Below, piece after piece: positions 33,099 to 45,415 of a stretch of DNA of 64,000 nt. Numbering within the stretch: the first letter of the stretch is position 1; each line of letters opens with the position of its first letter. The notes under the pieces are model-generated. The model was not told the origin of the DNA, ran no database searches, and saw nothing but the letters and a program-made list of their open reading frames with translations. The translations under genes were made by a program, and so were the position numbers. The stretch covers positions 53,905,502 to 53,969,501 of the forward strand of contig JBCNJP010000006.1 of the NCBI GenBank assembly GCA_039602395.1, in the 5' to 3' direction. This DNA is from Deinandra increscens subsp. villosa (Eukaryota; Streptophyta; Magnoliopsida; Asterales; Asteraceae).

Positions 33099-33112
33099 TG
33101 GTATCAGAGCCA
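33099..33112 (+). other. Primer binding site of the Gypsy element
   Basis: TGGTATCAGAGCCA, initiator-Met type, three bases after the 5' LTR end. Confidence 0.9.
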
Positions 33113-33251
33113 TTGGTTATAGTGAACTAGGTCTTGCATGTAGGCCAACTATAGCCTTAGATTTGCATTAGTCATACACGTGAACACACACTTATTTGAT
33201 TCCGTACAAGCATTACATTCATTATATATGTATATATATTATGTTACAGAC

Positions 33252-33931
33252 ATGGCCGGTCACTCATCTTCCCCTGCAACTTCTTCCCCTTCATCATTCT
33301 CAAACGACAAGAAGCCAATTCTGAAACACACATCATCAACATCATCCGAACTGAAGAAGCGTCGTGCGAATCTCATCAATGACGCTAATGCCTATGAAGG
33401 ACCTACGTATAATTACCACCCTGAAGAAGACAATGGAGACTGGGATGGTACGTTGACTTGGTGGAAACTTGGATTCATCAGGAGGATGTGCCCCCGCCAC
33501 CATCAGCTGGCATTCCACCTTTCACTCATACATTACCAATCATACCTTATTACACAGCTCAAGCACTCGCAGCCATCGTGGCTCGTGTGCACCGTGAACT
33601 GCGAGATATACAAAGAACTTCAAGCACAACTACTGGTATTCTCAAGCGCGAGAAGGACACTAAGAAGCGTATAGACCAAATTCATAATGAATTGGGTGTA
33701 GTCGATAAGCACCATACTGATTGGCATCTTATGCTGAGTAAAAGACTAGACGCACTAAATCTAAGGGTAATGAAAGATGAGAACCGGGCTACCGTAGCTG
33801 AGGCTAGAGCTGAGATGGCTGAGGCTAGGGCAGTGGCAGCAGAGGAAATGATTGCAAATGCACTACAGGTTCAAAACAACGTGCCCGAGGAGGAGGGTTC
33901 TTTTGTCTCTACAGCTCACAACAACTTCTAA
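33252..33931 (+). pseudogene. Gypsy gag N-terminal ORF, frameshifted
   Basis: It starts MAGHSSS at 33252. Near 33455-33475 the frame changes (WWKLGFI in one frame, VETWIHQED in the other), consistent with a one-base indel. The downstream frame continues with a charged helical segment (RVMKDENRATVAEARAEMAEA), probably a coiled coil, to TAA at 33929-33931. It precedes the capsid-like relic in the same element and is probably the N-terminal part of the gag polyprotein. Confidence 0.6.
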
Positions 33932-34148
33932 TTTAGCTTGAACCTAGATAGGAAGGCTGTTCCTATCCAACTAAATACTTTTAAAATTTAATTTCTGGAT
34001 TTTGAATATTTTGTGAACGAGTTACAATTTATTTAGTCAAGGATTATTATTTAAACTTATGATGTTGTGGTCAACATTTTACTTTATTATTTACTTTATA
34101 TCTGAGTGGTGTATTGTATGTAATTAAGTGTTCTCATTATGAAGATTT

Positions 34149-34860
34149 GTGAATGGAAGAACTATTTCTAGATGCAATGAACGACACAGAGGCCGTGGAG
34201 ATATCACGCTGTCAGCTGCAGAACTCATGAATTTGATCAATAATAGAGAAACCGCAAGCCTAGAAGTCCATGCCCAAACTCAGAACCAAGGAGGAATTGG
34301 GGTGAGCGCGTGCAAGGCGTTCATGGACTGCAAACCCCATACTTACACAAGCGAAACTGGAACCATCGGACTTCTCAGATGGATTGAATAAACTGAGACC
34401 ATATGCACACAGTACAACTGCCTTCCTACTAACCAAGTGAAGTTCGCTTCAAGAAATTTGGAGGGACCAGCCCTTGTATGGTGGACTTCATAGGTACAGA
34501 TGCTGGGACTTGTGGATGCAAGTGCCATATCGTGGGATAAATTCAAGAATGCGATTAAGTAGGAATATTATCCTCAAGAAGAGATCCATAAAATAGAAGG
34601 AGAATTTCAGAGATTAGAAATGGAAGGCTCTGAGATAGAAGCATACATTACACGTTCAGATGAACTGGCATCCCTATACCCGAAATTGGTGGAACATGCA
34701 CGTGACATGATTTAGATGTATATTGCTGGTCTAGCTCCACAGGCCCAAGAAGGAGTGATGTTTATCCACCCCACAACAATTCAACAGGCCATCCGTATTG
34801 CACACAAACTTAAAGATCAAGAAGTAACCAGGATATCCAACCTAGACGAGGTGCAGTGAC
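34149..34860 (+). pseudogene. Gypsy gag capsid relic
   Basis: Readable in pieces across frames with several stops: FMDCKPHTYTSETGTIGLLRW, VKFASRNLEGPALVWW, WDKFKNAIK, EMEGSEIEAY and YIAGLAPQAQEGV. These are the usual landmarks of the retrotransposon gag domain in plant chromoviruses. At least three in-frame stops make it non-functional. A zinc-knuckle remnant may lie near 35050-35110. Confidence 0.75.
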
Positions 34861-35039
34861 TACTGCCCTTAACAACAAAAGAAAGTGGGATGGCAACGAC
34901 AACAAGGCATTGTCTTCAAACCAACCATCACATGAACAAGGAATGTTTGACAACAACATAACCATCAATCAGAACGACTTCAGTTAACAGGATCAGAGTG
35001 CGTACGCCGTCAAATACTCACAGTGCAAAAAGTGTGACT

Positions 35040-37400
35040 ATTACTACTGTGGGCTGTGTAGAAAGTACTATGTAAACGGTGTGGCAAGATGGGCCATACT
35101 GCGAAGGTATATCGAAGGGAAGTACGAGGAAAACAACAACAAAAACAAAAACAAACATGGCTAGGTTGTTATGAGTACGAAAAAAAATATAGGGCATTTC
35201 AAGAAACATTGTCCATAGACAAAGCGAAGCAATGGGAAGTGGCACTAGCAACAGTAGTTTTGGGTAAGAAGCAAGAAACTGGTAAACTAATTAGGACATA
35301 AATTGTCGAACTAGGATCCATATGCTCCATAGAAAAAGTACCCTTACCCCAAACCCATGACTATTTCGGTCAGTACGAGGAGTCGAACTCTTATTCAAAG
35401 CTTAAATTGAGATTAGACCATTTCTAGCTAAAGATAACAGAGAAGGATATTTCCAAAGCGGCGTTCAACATAGAGATCGGACACTTTGAATTTTAGGGCA
35501 TGACTTTGAAAAGATTAATGTACCTGCCATACGGACTCTGTATGTACAATGTGCAAACCGTACCTTAACAAATTTGTCGTCGCCTGCATAAATGATATAT
35601 GAACCTACACCAGAGACAAGGAAGAATGTGAGAAACAATTCCAATTGATCCTGCAGCCATTGAAACAAGAGAAGTTATACACTAGGTCCTCAAAACGTGA
35701 CTTCTGGATTCGGAAGGTCAAATTCCTAGTGTATGTGGTTAAAAAGAATGGATCATACGTCAACCCAGAAAGGGTCGACACTATCAAGGACAGAGAGGCA
35801 CCCATGATTCTAACAAGGTTGCGAAAGCTTTGGAATTAGCTGGATACCACATATGATTCACCAAGGAGTATATGTTTTACGCTTCACGCTAGTTAAAGAT
35901 CCATGAGTGGGACTACACTACCTATGATATAGAACCTTGAGGTAGTGGCACTTACATTTGAAAGATTGGGAACATTACTTATATGGCACCCGGTGCACTA
36001 CTTTCATAGATTAGAGGAGTTTATTAGAAATTACGTAAAAAAGTATTCGCAGGCACAACGGCATGGGACGGAACCCTATGTCCTCGCTGTCATTATGAGC
36101 CTTTATCATATCTCTAAACTCGCCTACTTACCAACTAGAGGGAAGACGTTTCTAGTAGGCGACTAGTACGCTTCTAGAATACCAAAGGTGTGGTGGGGTT
36201 AGCTGCGATACACCCTATATATAAACACTAATGTTGCTTTGGAAGTGGGACTAGGAGTCAGGCCAAGAACTAGCCCTAGATATCATTCAAGCAAGTCTAG
36301 CACCGTAGCTGGTTCTCTAAGCAGAAAGGAAACCCATGAACTTAATCAAGCCCGGACATTCCAACTCACTATACATACCAGACCATTAGACTAAACTCAA
36401 GAAGCCCCATTCGAGGCGCTATGGCACTTTAACCTAGGGATAGAATCCTTATGAGGTAACGACAAACTCTTTGAGGTTAAGCTGGAATATCATAAAGAGA
36501 ATAATAGGTGAAGCTCATAGTTTTCGATAATCTATTCATTCTGAAATGAACAAGCGGTACAAACACTTATCTGAACTACTACAACCGAAAATATCCTTAG
36601 GTGAAGTGGATACAAACATCTATGGACCCTTGCACCAAACTATCTCGAACACCAGGTGAATATGATACGATCTAGATGTTCGTTGGTTAACTAATTAAAC
36701 CTACACACTTTCAAACCATCAAAAGGACTGGCAGAATGAAGAAGTTATCTCAGCTAGGTAGGTGAGAGATCTTCTCATGACAAGAGATGCCACTTCTATC
36801 ATGTCAGGTCACGATATTCTACTTACATCTCATTCTGGAAAGCATTACAGAGGGCGTTGGGAACACGCCTAGATATGAGCGCTATGTATCCTCCTTAAAC
36901 CTATGAGTGGAATGAACGAACCCACGCATATCATTAGAAAACTTGCCTAGGGCATGTTCGATGGGTAATGGCAACACCTGAGAACGTTTCTAACACTTGG
37001 CAGAGTTTGTCACAACAATAATCCACACACTAACATTCAGATTGCACCCTTTGAACTGATGCACTCTTGCAGAAAAAAATGTAGGTCACCCACATGATGG
37101 ACAGTGGTTGGTGATACTCAACTCACAGATCCTAAGTGGTACATGAAGTACCAGATATGATCATGCAAACCCGAAACTGTATGGAAATGTCTTGCGAGCA
37201 TCAAAGGAGTTATGCCGACAAACATCCTATTGAAGGTGTTACCCTGGTAGGGGTCACCCGTTTTGGAAAGCAGGGAAAACTAAACTTAACATATAAGAAA
37301 TTATCCGAGATCGCAAATAGAATTACTCTGGTAGCATGAGAGTAGAACCTACCGGGAGGTTGTAAATGTACACGTAATATACGCCATGTCTTTCCTATGT
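35040..37400 (+). pseudogene. Gypsy pol fossil: reverse transcriptase, RNase H and integrase remnants
   Basis: Heavily mutated. Around 35450-35600 stretches such as KAAFNIEIGHFEF correspond to the RT fingers and palm region, with the catalytic block no longer readable. At 35645-35839 the RT connection segment survives (LKQEKLYTRSSKRDFWIRKVKF, VNPERVDTIKDREAP). At 37136-37339 an integrase C-terminal segment survives (QRSYADKHPIEG, VTRFGKQGKLN). Stops and frame changes occur every few tens of codons. No part could encode an enzyme. Confidence 0.75.
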
Positions 37401-37682
37401 CTAACCAGAAGAGTGGTTATCAGATGAAACACTCACCATTTCACTCGAGGAGTTGAAACTCGATGAACAATCATAACTCACAGGAAACCAGTGAAAACAA
37501 TGAGCCAAATCAGGAAACAACGTGAATATATAAATCTATCAAACTTCAAGGTTTGTTGGAAACTTGAAGCAAAGATCGGAGATCACAATGAAACATGATG
37601 GTCAGAATATATGAAAAGTATACACAATTATTTGAATAGACAAATACCAATCAACGGAAGTAACACTTAAATTTAAGGGGCG

Positions 37683-37797
37683 AAATTTCTTCAACAAGGG
37701 GATGATGTGACAACTGAAAATATTATTTTTCTTTGTGTCTAGCGAACGAGCAGCGATCTTAATTTTCAGGACGAAAATTCCTTCAACAACGGGATGA
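37683..37797 (+). other. Duplicated polypurine tract / LTR-edge module
   Basis: Two similar words occur before the 3' LTR: TCAACAAGGGGATGATGTGACAAC (TGTGACA at 37706) and, 92 bases on, TCAACAACGGGATGA followed by the true LTR start TGTGACACCC at 37798. The second is the functional position. The first looks like an older or alternative copy of the same module. Confidence 0.65.
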
Positions 37798-38099
37798 TGT
37801 GACACCCGACGAATCCGGTGAATTTTTCCAGACAAACACGAACATGGACAATTATTTATATCAAACATGCATGCATTCATACATCTAACAGGAGTGTTAG
37901 ATGGGTCATGGAGTCCATGCACAATCACATACGAGTCGAGTCGGTCCTGCACGTTGGTTGACATAAAATTAACAAACGGTAACAACGAATAATAAATTCT
38001 TAATGCACAATTCTATGATCTTATGTGAACTTGCCTGTAAGTTGATTTACGTATTTATGAATTTATGCGAATCCATGTGTTACCTACATTACACAACAT
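37798..38099 (+). repeat. 3' LTR of the Gypsy element, first part
   Basis: Matches the first 302 bp of the 5' LTR and stops where the Athila-type insertion begins. The 71 bp equivalent to 30500-30570 of the 5' LTR is missing at the junction, lost with or after the insertion. Confidence 0.88.
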
Positions 38100-39365
38100 A
38101 TGAAAACAACCTCCCAAACCATCCGAAGGCTTTGATTTCACATCTCTAGTCACAAAACTACCGGTTTTCACCCGGTTTTTCTCTATCCAACTTCCTACTA
38201 ACTTCCTAAACCATAAAGCGACCAACTTTACTCCTCTCAACAACATCTTAACCTTCCAATGTTTGTATCTACCCGGAAGAAACCTAAGCTTCGCTAAAAA
38301 ACTCAACTCAGGGTCATTTTCACCAACCACCACAACTAACCTCCCCACACTTGGACTCAGCACAATCCTATCATCAAACTCACCTATGTCACCAAGTGTG
38401 GCTCTCCTACAACCATTCTGAACTATCAACAACTCTCCAACCACTAACTCCTCTCCGGGTTCTGCTAACGGGTCAAAAATATCATTTTTAGCAATTAACT
38501 CATCTAACCCCCCGGTCTTCCCCACACTTATCCTCAACTATCGGGTCACCTTCCAACCTATTTCCAACTACCAAATCCTCACCAGTGACATAACTAACAC
38601 AACTATCCACCATAGACATGAAAGATCCTAGAAAGTACACGGACTCGTTGATCTTGTCACTCGACCTACCAACCTTAAACTCTACCGACTCATCCTCAAC
38701 CCTCAGAGTGATGGTGCCCGCAAAAACATCAACTAACGCCCGGGCAGTCCTAAGGAAGGGCCTACCCAAAATCAAAGGGCAACTAGCATCATATGCACTG
38801 TCAACTACCACAAAGTGTATAAGGAACAAAAATTATCAACTTGAACAAGCACATTTTCCACTATTCCTTTGGGTCTAACAACCGACCTATCAGCTAAAGA
38901 AATCGTCATCCTAGTCGGTTCTAACTCGCCTAATCCCAGGTGCTGAAAAACAGAAAATGACATGACATTAATACTAGCACATAGATCAGCTAAAGCACAA
39001 GTAACAGACGAATCACCAAAAGATCAAGGAATTGTAAAGGTACCAGGATCAGTCAATTTCTCAGGTAACCTATTCTGGACTACAGCAGAACATTGAGCAT
39101 CAAGTGTAACATCAGAAAAACTTTCAAGCTTCTTTTTATTTGTTAACATGTCTTTTAAAAATTTAGCATACTTAGGCATTTGTTTAATAACATCAGTGAA
39201 AGGTAATGTAACCCTAAGTTGCTTAAGAAGCTCTAAACACTGCCCATATTCGCGCGCATTCTTTTGTTGAATCAACCTCTCAGGATATGGCACCTGCTTC
39301 AAATCATTGGCCGTGATCGGCTGAGGCGCAAAAGAACTCTTTTCTTCTCTCTCACCGCCTCCCAC
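38055..39365 (-). pseudogene. Athila-type protease region, inactive
   Basis: The minus-strand frame begins with the usual region before the protease (PFTDVIKQMPKYAKFLKD, VVQNRLPEKLTDPGTFTIP) and stops at TGA just after TFTIP. The frame continues with ALADLCASINVM, where the family has DLGASIN, so the catalytic Asp is followed by Cys instead of Gly. After another break the domain end is seen as CPLILGRPFLRTARALVDV (38829-38500). The region 38537-38100 is a spacer before RT. The final ORF bases left of 38100 are host LTR, an accidental fusion. The nonsense codon and the Gly-to-Cys change make it non-functional. Confidence 0.75.
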
Positions 39366-39471
39366 TTCAGCGGCTTCTCTCCAACCGGTGATCTCTTCAC
39401 TCCTTCAGCCTCGACGTTTGGTGCGGTACTTGCTGGCGTAACGCTCTCGTGCACCCTCCCGTCAGGCGTCT

Positions 39472-41005
39472 CTAACACAATCTCCTCATCAACCGGCTCC
39501 TCTTTAACAACCGCCGGTGATGGACTCTGAACGACTCTCCCACTCCTAGTAGTGATGGCATTGATATTGGCATTGGGGTTCTTGTAGGTACTACCGGAAA
39601 ATTGACCCCACGGGAATTGAGCTCCTTCAGCTGCTTCGCAATATCACCCACCGACCTCTGCAAATCCAGAAACGAAGCTTGTTGATTTCTCAGTAACGTG
39701 TCATGCTCAGCCAGCTTCTTCTGCGTTCCTTCATCCCTTGCTACAATCTGCTGCAGGATCTCGGTCTGGTTAGCAATAAGCTCTCTGATCTCCTTAAAAC
39801 CAGCCCCGTCATCTCCTCCACCATAGTTATTCCTCGGTGGAAAACCAGGTGGGTTACCTCCCTCTCGCCATCCTGAATTCTGGCCACTCCTCCACCCAGA
39901 CTGGAAAGAATTACCGAGCTGGTTTCGGTTTCCAATGTAATCCACTTGCTCAGCGGGAGCAAGCGGGCAGTCTCGGGTGTCATGGGCGCCTCTACACAGC
40001 TCACACTTGGCTTTTATATGGAGTTTGATTTCTTCTAAAGTCCTATATATATTCTCTAACTCCTTCGGTTGCATGGTCTCTGAGCCAATGTGATTGACAC
40101 CCCGGGTAGATGTAGATGGTGTGAGTGATATAGTCGGGGCCAAGGTGGCTCTCCGACCTCCGGGTGCCTGCTGTTCAGCAAGTGAGAAGCTCTCAAAAAG
40201 TGATTTACATTCGTCAACTGTGAGCTTCTCCATCATATGTCCTCCAGCCGAAATGTTGAACTCTTTCTGAACAGAGTAAGGAAGTCCATTGTAGAACTTC
40301 TCTATGATCGCCCAGTCCGTCAACCCGTGTTGCGGACATTTGCTCAGAAGAGTGTTGAATCGCTCGTAAGCTATGGAATAAGGCTCGTCGGGATCCATCC
40401 AAAAGGAGTGGATTTCCTCCCGAGTACGCGCAGCCTTGGCTGGAGGATGATATTTTTTTTAGGAATTTAGCAGTCAGATCGTCCCAGGTGGCGATTGAAT
40501 TTGGCGGAAGCGTCTCAAGCCACTCGGCGTCTCGAGACGTAAGGGAGAATGGGAACAAGCGCAGATAAATGATTTCGTTCGCGACTCCCGTGAGTCCGAA
40601 CGTGTTGCAAATCCGGGTAAAGCGCGAGATATGCGTCGGTGCATCTTCGTCCTCACGTCCATGAAACTGAATGGAGTGCGTCAAAGCGTTGATGATGTGG
40701 GACGGAACTTGCCAATTCGCGGTGTTGGCAATGTCAGGCTGAGCGATAGCAAACCGGGCCTCGGTGACTCCGGCGCTGGCCTGCTCGTGGACGGTGCGAC
40801 GTGCCGCCATGGATGATAAATCGGGGAATGGAATGGGTTTGGTGTCGCGTGTGGTTTGTGTGGAAGAAGATGGTTTGGAATGAGCGGTGGAAATGATGAA
40901 AGCTTCTAGCTCCGTGCGAAGAAGGCGAAACCGTTCACGAATATCTGCGTCGGGATCAGAAAATGGTGAAAGCTCAGGAGGACCTCGTGAACGGGTGTGT
41001 GGCAT
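39472..41005 (-). pseudogene. Athila-type gag with a homopolymer frameshift
   Basis: Start MPHTRSRGPP at 41005. The capsid-like region has IQFHGREDEDAPTHISRF, LRLFPFSLTSRDAEWLETLP and WDDLTAKFLKK, typical of Athila/Tat gags. At 40452-40459 a run of eight T (A on the sense strand) coincides with a change of frame. The second frame (from 40398) continues with EPYSIAYERFNTLLSKCPQHG, a knuckle-like CELCRGAHDTRDC and a helical segment. A one-base homopolymer change is the simplest cause, real or a sequencing error. Downstream it runs toward the protease region in a different frame. Confidence 0.75.
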
Positions 41006-41156
41006 AAAATGGGGAAACGACTCAAATAAACTAAAAGAAAAATTAAACCTAAAAATCTAGACTCAAAACGGAAACCCTAAGACTCTAGACACGGAAAAAC
41101 CGAAAAGACTCAAATTTCCTAACGACGACCTAAGTTAATTTTGCTATTGCCAAGTG

Positions 41157-41174
41157 TCCCCGGCAACGACGCCA
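41157..41174 (-). other. Athila-type primer binding site
   Basis: The sense strand reads TGGCGTCGTTGCCGGGGA, one base from the TGGCGCCGTTGCCGGGGA word commonly found after Athila 5' LTRs. It lies six bases after the LTR end. Confidence 0.8.
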
Positions 41175-41180
41175 AAAACT

Positions 41181-42806
41181 TGATGTGCTCGGAACGACAC
41201 TAAAAACACTAATAAAATAGACCTAAAACCTAGACCTAAGACACCCTAATTTTACCGAAATAACCTAAACCGAACCGAACCCTAAGGCAGTGAACCTGTC
41301 GGATTATAGTAAAGCTAAGGCAAGACCGGAATATCGAACCTAGGACACTATGAAAACAAGAATTAACCTAGACCTAGAAAATGGAAATACTGAGTAATTT
41401 TTGAGTTTTTGATTGAGATTTGATTTAACTAAAATTAACTAAGCAACGAACAAACAGACGAAAACAGGAAACCTTGGGGAAATTCAAATGAGAAAGAGAC
41501 ACCACCTAGACCTAGACTCTTATTCAACACTCACAACTCAACTCGGTTATAGAAATCCTGATGGCGGTTAGTTCACCTTGTAAGTCCTTCCTAACAGATA
41601 ATCCTACGCTCGGACAAGAGTTCACTTTTTAGGTACTTCCTACTTCAGCTAAACCTAACCACCCTCGAATCTAATCTAAGGCACCTTAGGCTAACAGGAG
41701 CTGCCACTAACAAACTGCAATGACTCAAAATAGCAAGCTAGACAATTAACCTAGGGAATTTCCTTTTGGGACAACTCGATCCTAAGCAACTAACCAACCC
41801 GACTACCCGATAGCTATCACCCTTTTAAGTCTATTTAGCTAGCCACACACAAGATTCAAATTATCAAATATGACCCAAACCTATGACTACAATCAAGCAA
41901 TCATGTCAATTTGCAAGCATAACCTACAATTTAACTATTTTACCCAAACCGGAAGACATCCGCAAGCAAAGCAAGATCTAGCTAATAACTAACAATCTAA
42001 ATCAAGTATATATATGCAACATCACAGCAAGTCAATGGAATTTAAAAGATTATCGAACATCAATCAGATAACTAAAAACCGAAATTGAGTTGCAAATATC
42101 AAATAATCATCATAACAGTCTAGGTGGTGGCAAAGTAACTAGCCAACCACCATGTTCACAGCACAATCATAAATATAATCAGAAATCTCAGTGCAATACA
42201 TGATGTAAATCGACTGAAAAATAGAAACCGAAAGTAAAGATGGAACCGGGTGATTGATTTGATGATGATTTGGTGTCCCTGATTGATCTCCACTTGATTC
42301 CTGCTCTCCTCACTTCGAAAATCGCCTCTGGATCGTCCTCTGCCGTCTGGAAGTCGTGTATGACGAACTGAAACCCTTAAAATCGTTTTTATATCGACTA
42401 TGCTAAGTTTCCGGATTTTTGGGCAGCAAGCGTATTGCTTGCTGCCTTCTCTCCTTCATGCGATACGCTTGGACCCCACTTCGCGACAAAATAGTCGGTC
42501 AAACCGACTTTAAGCTTCGTTGACTTCTCCACATGCAAGCGTATCGCTTGCAGAATGCTCTTCACCAGGCAATATGCCTGATGCTTGACTTTCAGCACTT
42601 CTTATTTCTTCTCCTTTGAAAATCATGCAATCTTCACACTTAGCCTTGGGAATCCACATAAAACCAGAAAAACTTGTGAACATATGAATAACCAACTCAA
42701 AGGCACAACTTGATTAAAAACAACTAAAACAAACCAAAACTGACTCAATTAGACTCAAATAACTAGCAAAAGACTTAGGAAAACAGGATGTGTTTGCAAC
42801 ACATCA
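41181..42806 (-). repeat. LTR of the Athila-type element
   Basis: A 1626-bp LTR with inverted ends TGATGTG...CACATCA. Near its outer edge are short inverted repeats, GCAAGCG-TAT-CGCTTGC (42537-42553) and AGCAAGCGTATTGCTTGCT (42424-42442), which would form hairpins in RNA. Confidence 0.82.
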
Positions 42807-45387
42807 CTCGGCTTAGGACTTATAAACTAGGAGATCCTATTCGGAAACGTTAAAGAATTAAGCAGGGTTTAGTTTACATTGAATTTGAAAATATAACTCG
42901 ATCCTTACAATATCTCCATAAACCGTCACCTACTTTCCCTCACCTGCCCCCTCATATTCGCGATCAGGCTCTCCCTCTCTCTCCCGTACGATCACAAACA
43001 ATCCTCTCTTCTTCTCTTCAACAAGTAGACCCCATCTCCAGAGTTGCCACTAAAATTCGAAGGTCACAGGAGTGCTCATGCTATCTAGTAACACTAAGCA
43101 ATTCACGGGGAATACCGAACATACTAGAACCGAAGGTAACCCTTCTCCTATCTCGATTCCTCTTCTGTTGCGAAACTCAGATGGGTTCAAGGTAACCCTT
43201 CTCCCCTTTCGATTCCTCTTTTGTTGGGAAACTCAGATGGGTTCAACTTCGGGTTAGTTGTGTTCTTGCATACTATGTGCTAATATGGCTTGAATGGGTG
43301 CTAGGATTTCTAGTCATTAATGATTGTGGAGAACCGATAGGTACTTTGTTGTAAACTTAGAACCCTAATGCCAAATCTGGCAAGCTCATCGACAAGCATA
43401 CATGTTTCGTAGTATTACTTTTTATTAATGTGCCAACTGATATGTACTCTAGCTATTTGATATTATATCTAACCCATAATTATGATGACATTAAGTGATG
43501 AGGTGTATGCATGAATCGGTGTATTTGGCCAAGTGTTAAACCCCCTAATATTAAAAATTGTAGACACAAAGTACGTGGCATGCATGGTTGTGGCCATAAT
43601 TCTTTAGATGGATGAATATAGCCTGCATACCTAAGGGTGTTATTAAGGGCTGGGAAACACTTTGATATGTTTTAGAACCCTTAGAATGAATCAAAGAAAT
43701 TTTTAAACAACACTTGGATGCATCACATTTTTGGACAGCTTGCTGTCAAGATTTTGGGTCAACTTCGCGAGGTCATAACTCACCCAGCTTTTAACGAATT
43801 TGAGTGATTCTTTTTCCAGAATTTAAGTTAATGTGTTAAATTTAAAACCCAGGTGGTGGAACTCCATTTAACTAAGATTTCGACCCCCGTTCTGCTTCTG
43901 CAAAAACAGTGCGCAGCAGCCCCAATTTTCTGAGTTATGGTTATAAAATAAATGGTTTGGGCTATCTAAGCAATTGGCATGATTATGATTATTGGAATGA
44001 ATGATATTAATATAGTTGGGCTATTGTGGTTAAAATATGGATCTCTAATTGGATGTCAAAAGCTTTGAACATGATAGTTTTATGAAACAGTTTAGATAAA
44101 TATGAATTTTGGTAATTTTCGGTTGGGTTAGCTTTATGTAATGGGGCAAGCAATTGTATAAATCTTAGAAGCTTGGTTAGTGACTTTATATTATCTTGGT
44201 ATGCTTACATGTCCAACTTGTTGAATTTAGGAAACTCTTATATGCAACTTAGATAATTCACAATTTCACATGGGATATGTGTTATGCATAAAATATGTTA
44301 TATCTGTTGAGAAGCTAGCTTGTGATCACGTGTGTTGATGTTATATAGCAATTTAGGTGCATGCTAAAAAACGTGCAATATGTGTCAACTTATTATATTT
44401 AGTGACTTGTTACTCATAGAAACTTTTCATGTATTTGAAAGTTTAATCAAACCATCGAAATCAACTATTAATGAGTCACCAACGTGTCATCACGGTCGGT
44501 TCGAGTCAGTCCTGACATTCTCGCACTGTAGTCTCACATGGTTGCAACATATAGGTGATTCGTAGGATAGTCACCGGTTCATTTCACTCATATTATTTCA
44601 AGTCTTTCCGAACACCCGAAGGTGAGTTCTCTAACACTTTCTCTCTAAGTACCTCCTTGAGAGAGAAAAGCATGCTACAAACAGTTTTGGTAATATAATT
44701 GTATAGCTGATCACGTATGTGCAAACATAACACATATTTGAAGTCCTTACATTTTCGGGCCGCTAATTTATGAGAAAGCGAGGTTATATTGAGTAGTACT
44801 ACTGGGTTTGAGAAACCCCACCCGCGTTAGTCACTCTAACTCGACTGGATGTCAAACGGGTGTAACATTAGCCTAGACAGTATCATCATTGTCCGTGTTA
44901 GACGATGATGGAAAGGCATTACAAACAAAAACAGTCACGCTTCGGTTGCGAACCACATAGTGATAGCAATATTGGCCTAGCTAGCTACAAATACAATTAT
45001 GATTACATTAGTACAAACATTGTTACAAACAGTTACTTTCTTTAATTGGTATTTATGAACTCACCAGCCTTTGCGCTGACCCTCAAAGCATGTCTCTCGC
45101 AGGTCACTGAGGTACGAGCACGTAGGGTGCATGGTTGCATGGAGTCTTAAACATTTTGTCGGTGTTTTCAAACATGTTTCTCTTTGGGGTTACTTTTACT
45201 ATTTGGTTTTGCGCGCGTGTTTTGCGTTGCACACTTTTATTTACGCATTATGTTTCGAAAATTCTTTAATTATTTTTGGTGTGTTTTAAATTGTTTGTTT
45301 GTTGGTTTGGTATGGCTAGTGATTCCGATCCTGGTTTGTCACAAGCCTCGCGGTAATACTCCACGGGTGGAATTTGAGGGTGTGACA
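42807..45387 (+). repeat. 3' LTR of the Gypsy element, second part
   Basis: Resumes at CTCGGCTTAGGAC, equivalent to 30571 in the 5' LTR, and ends TGTGACA at 45387. It differs from the 5' copy by many scattered substitutions. A tandem duplication of about 57 bp around GGTAACCCTTCTCC (two copies at 43134-43255) is absent from the 5' LTR. Confidence 0.88.
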
Positions 45388-45392
45388 CCAGC
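45388..45392. other. Target duplication of the Gypsy insertion, right copy (CCAGC)
   Basis: Matches CCAGC at 30193-30197, directly outside the TGTGACA end of the 3' LTR. Confidence 0.85.
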
Positions 45393-45415
45393 GTCCATCC
45401 TGGTTCATGTCTTTT

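Larger units (their letters stand above)
38100..42806 (-). mobile_element. Athila-type Gypsy element, truncated after protease
   Basis: On the minus strand: LTR (42806-41181), primer site, gag (41005-39472) and a protease region (39365-38500). The sequence stops at 38100 within the region that would lead into reverse transcriptase. The rest of pol and the other LTR are absent. The primer-site word and the gag and protease style identify the Athila lineage. It sits inside the 3' LTR of the Gypsy element. Confidence 0.85.
30198..45387 (+). mobile_element. Ty3/Gypsy element (Tekay/Del-like chromovirus), complete ends, decayed coding region
   Basis: The 5' LTR (30198-33095) and 3' LTR (37798-38099 plus 42807-45387) both start TGTGACACCC and end TGTGA-A, and a 5-bp duplication flanks the whole. 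A primer site follows the 5' LTR. The internal 4.7 kb holds relics of gag, reverse transcriptase and an integrase tail, all full of stops. The gag relic (FMDCKPHTY, LEGPALVWW) and RT relic are of the chromovirus type common in Asteraceae. The 3' LTR is interrupted by an Athila-type element. Confidence 0.9.

Noticed and set aside
32843..33122. Hydrophobic ORFs of 73-76 codons, repeated at about 45184-45417
   Set aside because: They lie at the end of the Gypsy LTRs and recur because the two LTRs are copies; no sign of a protein family.
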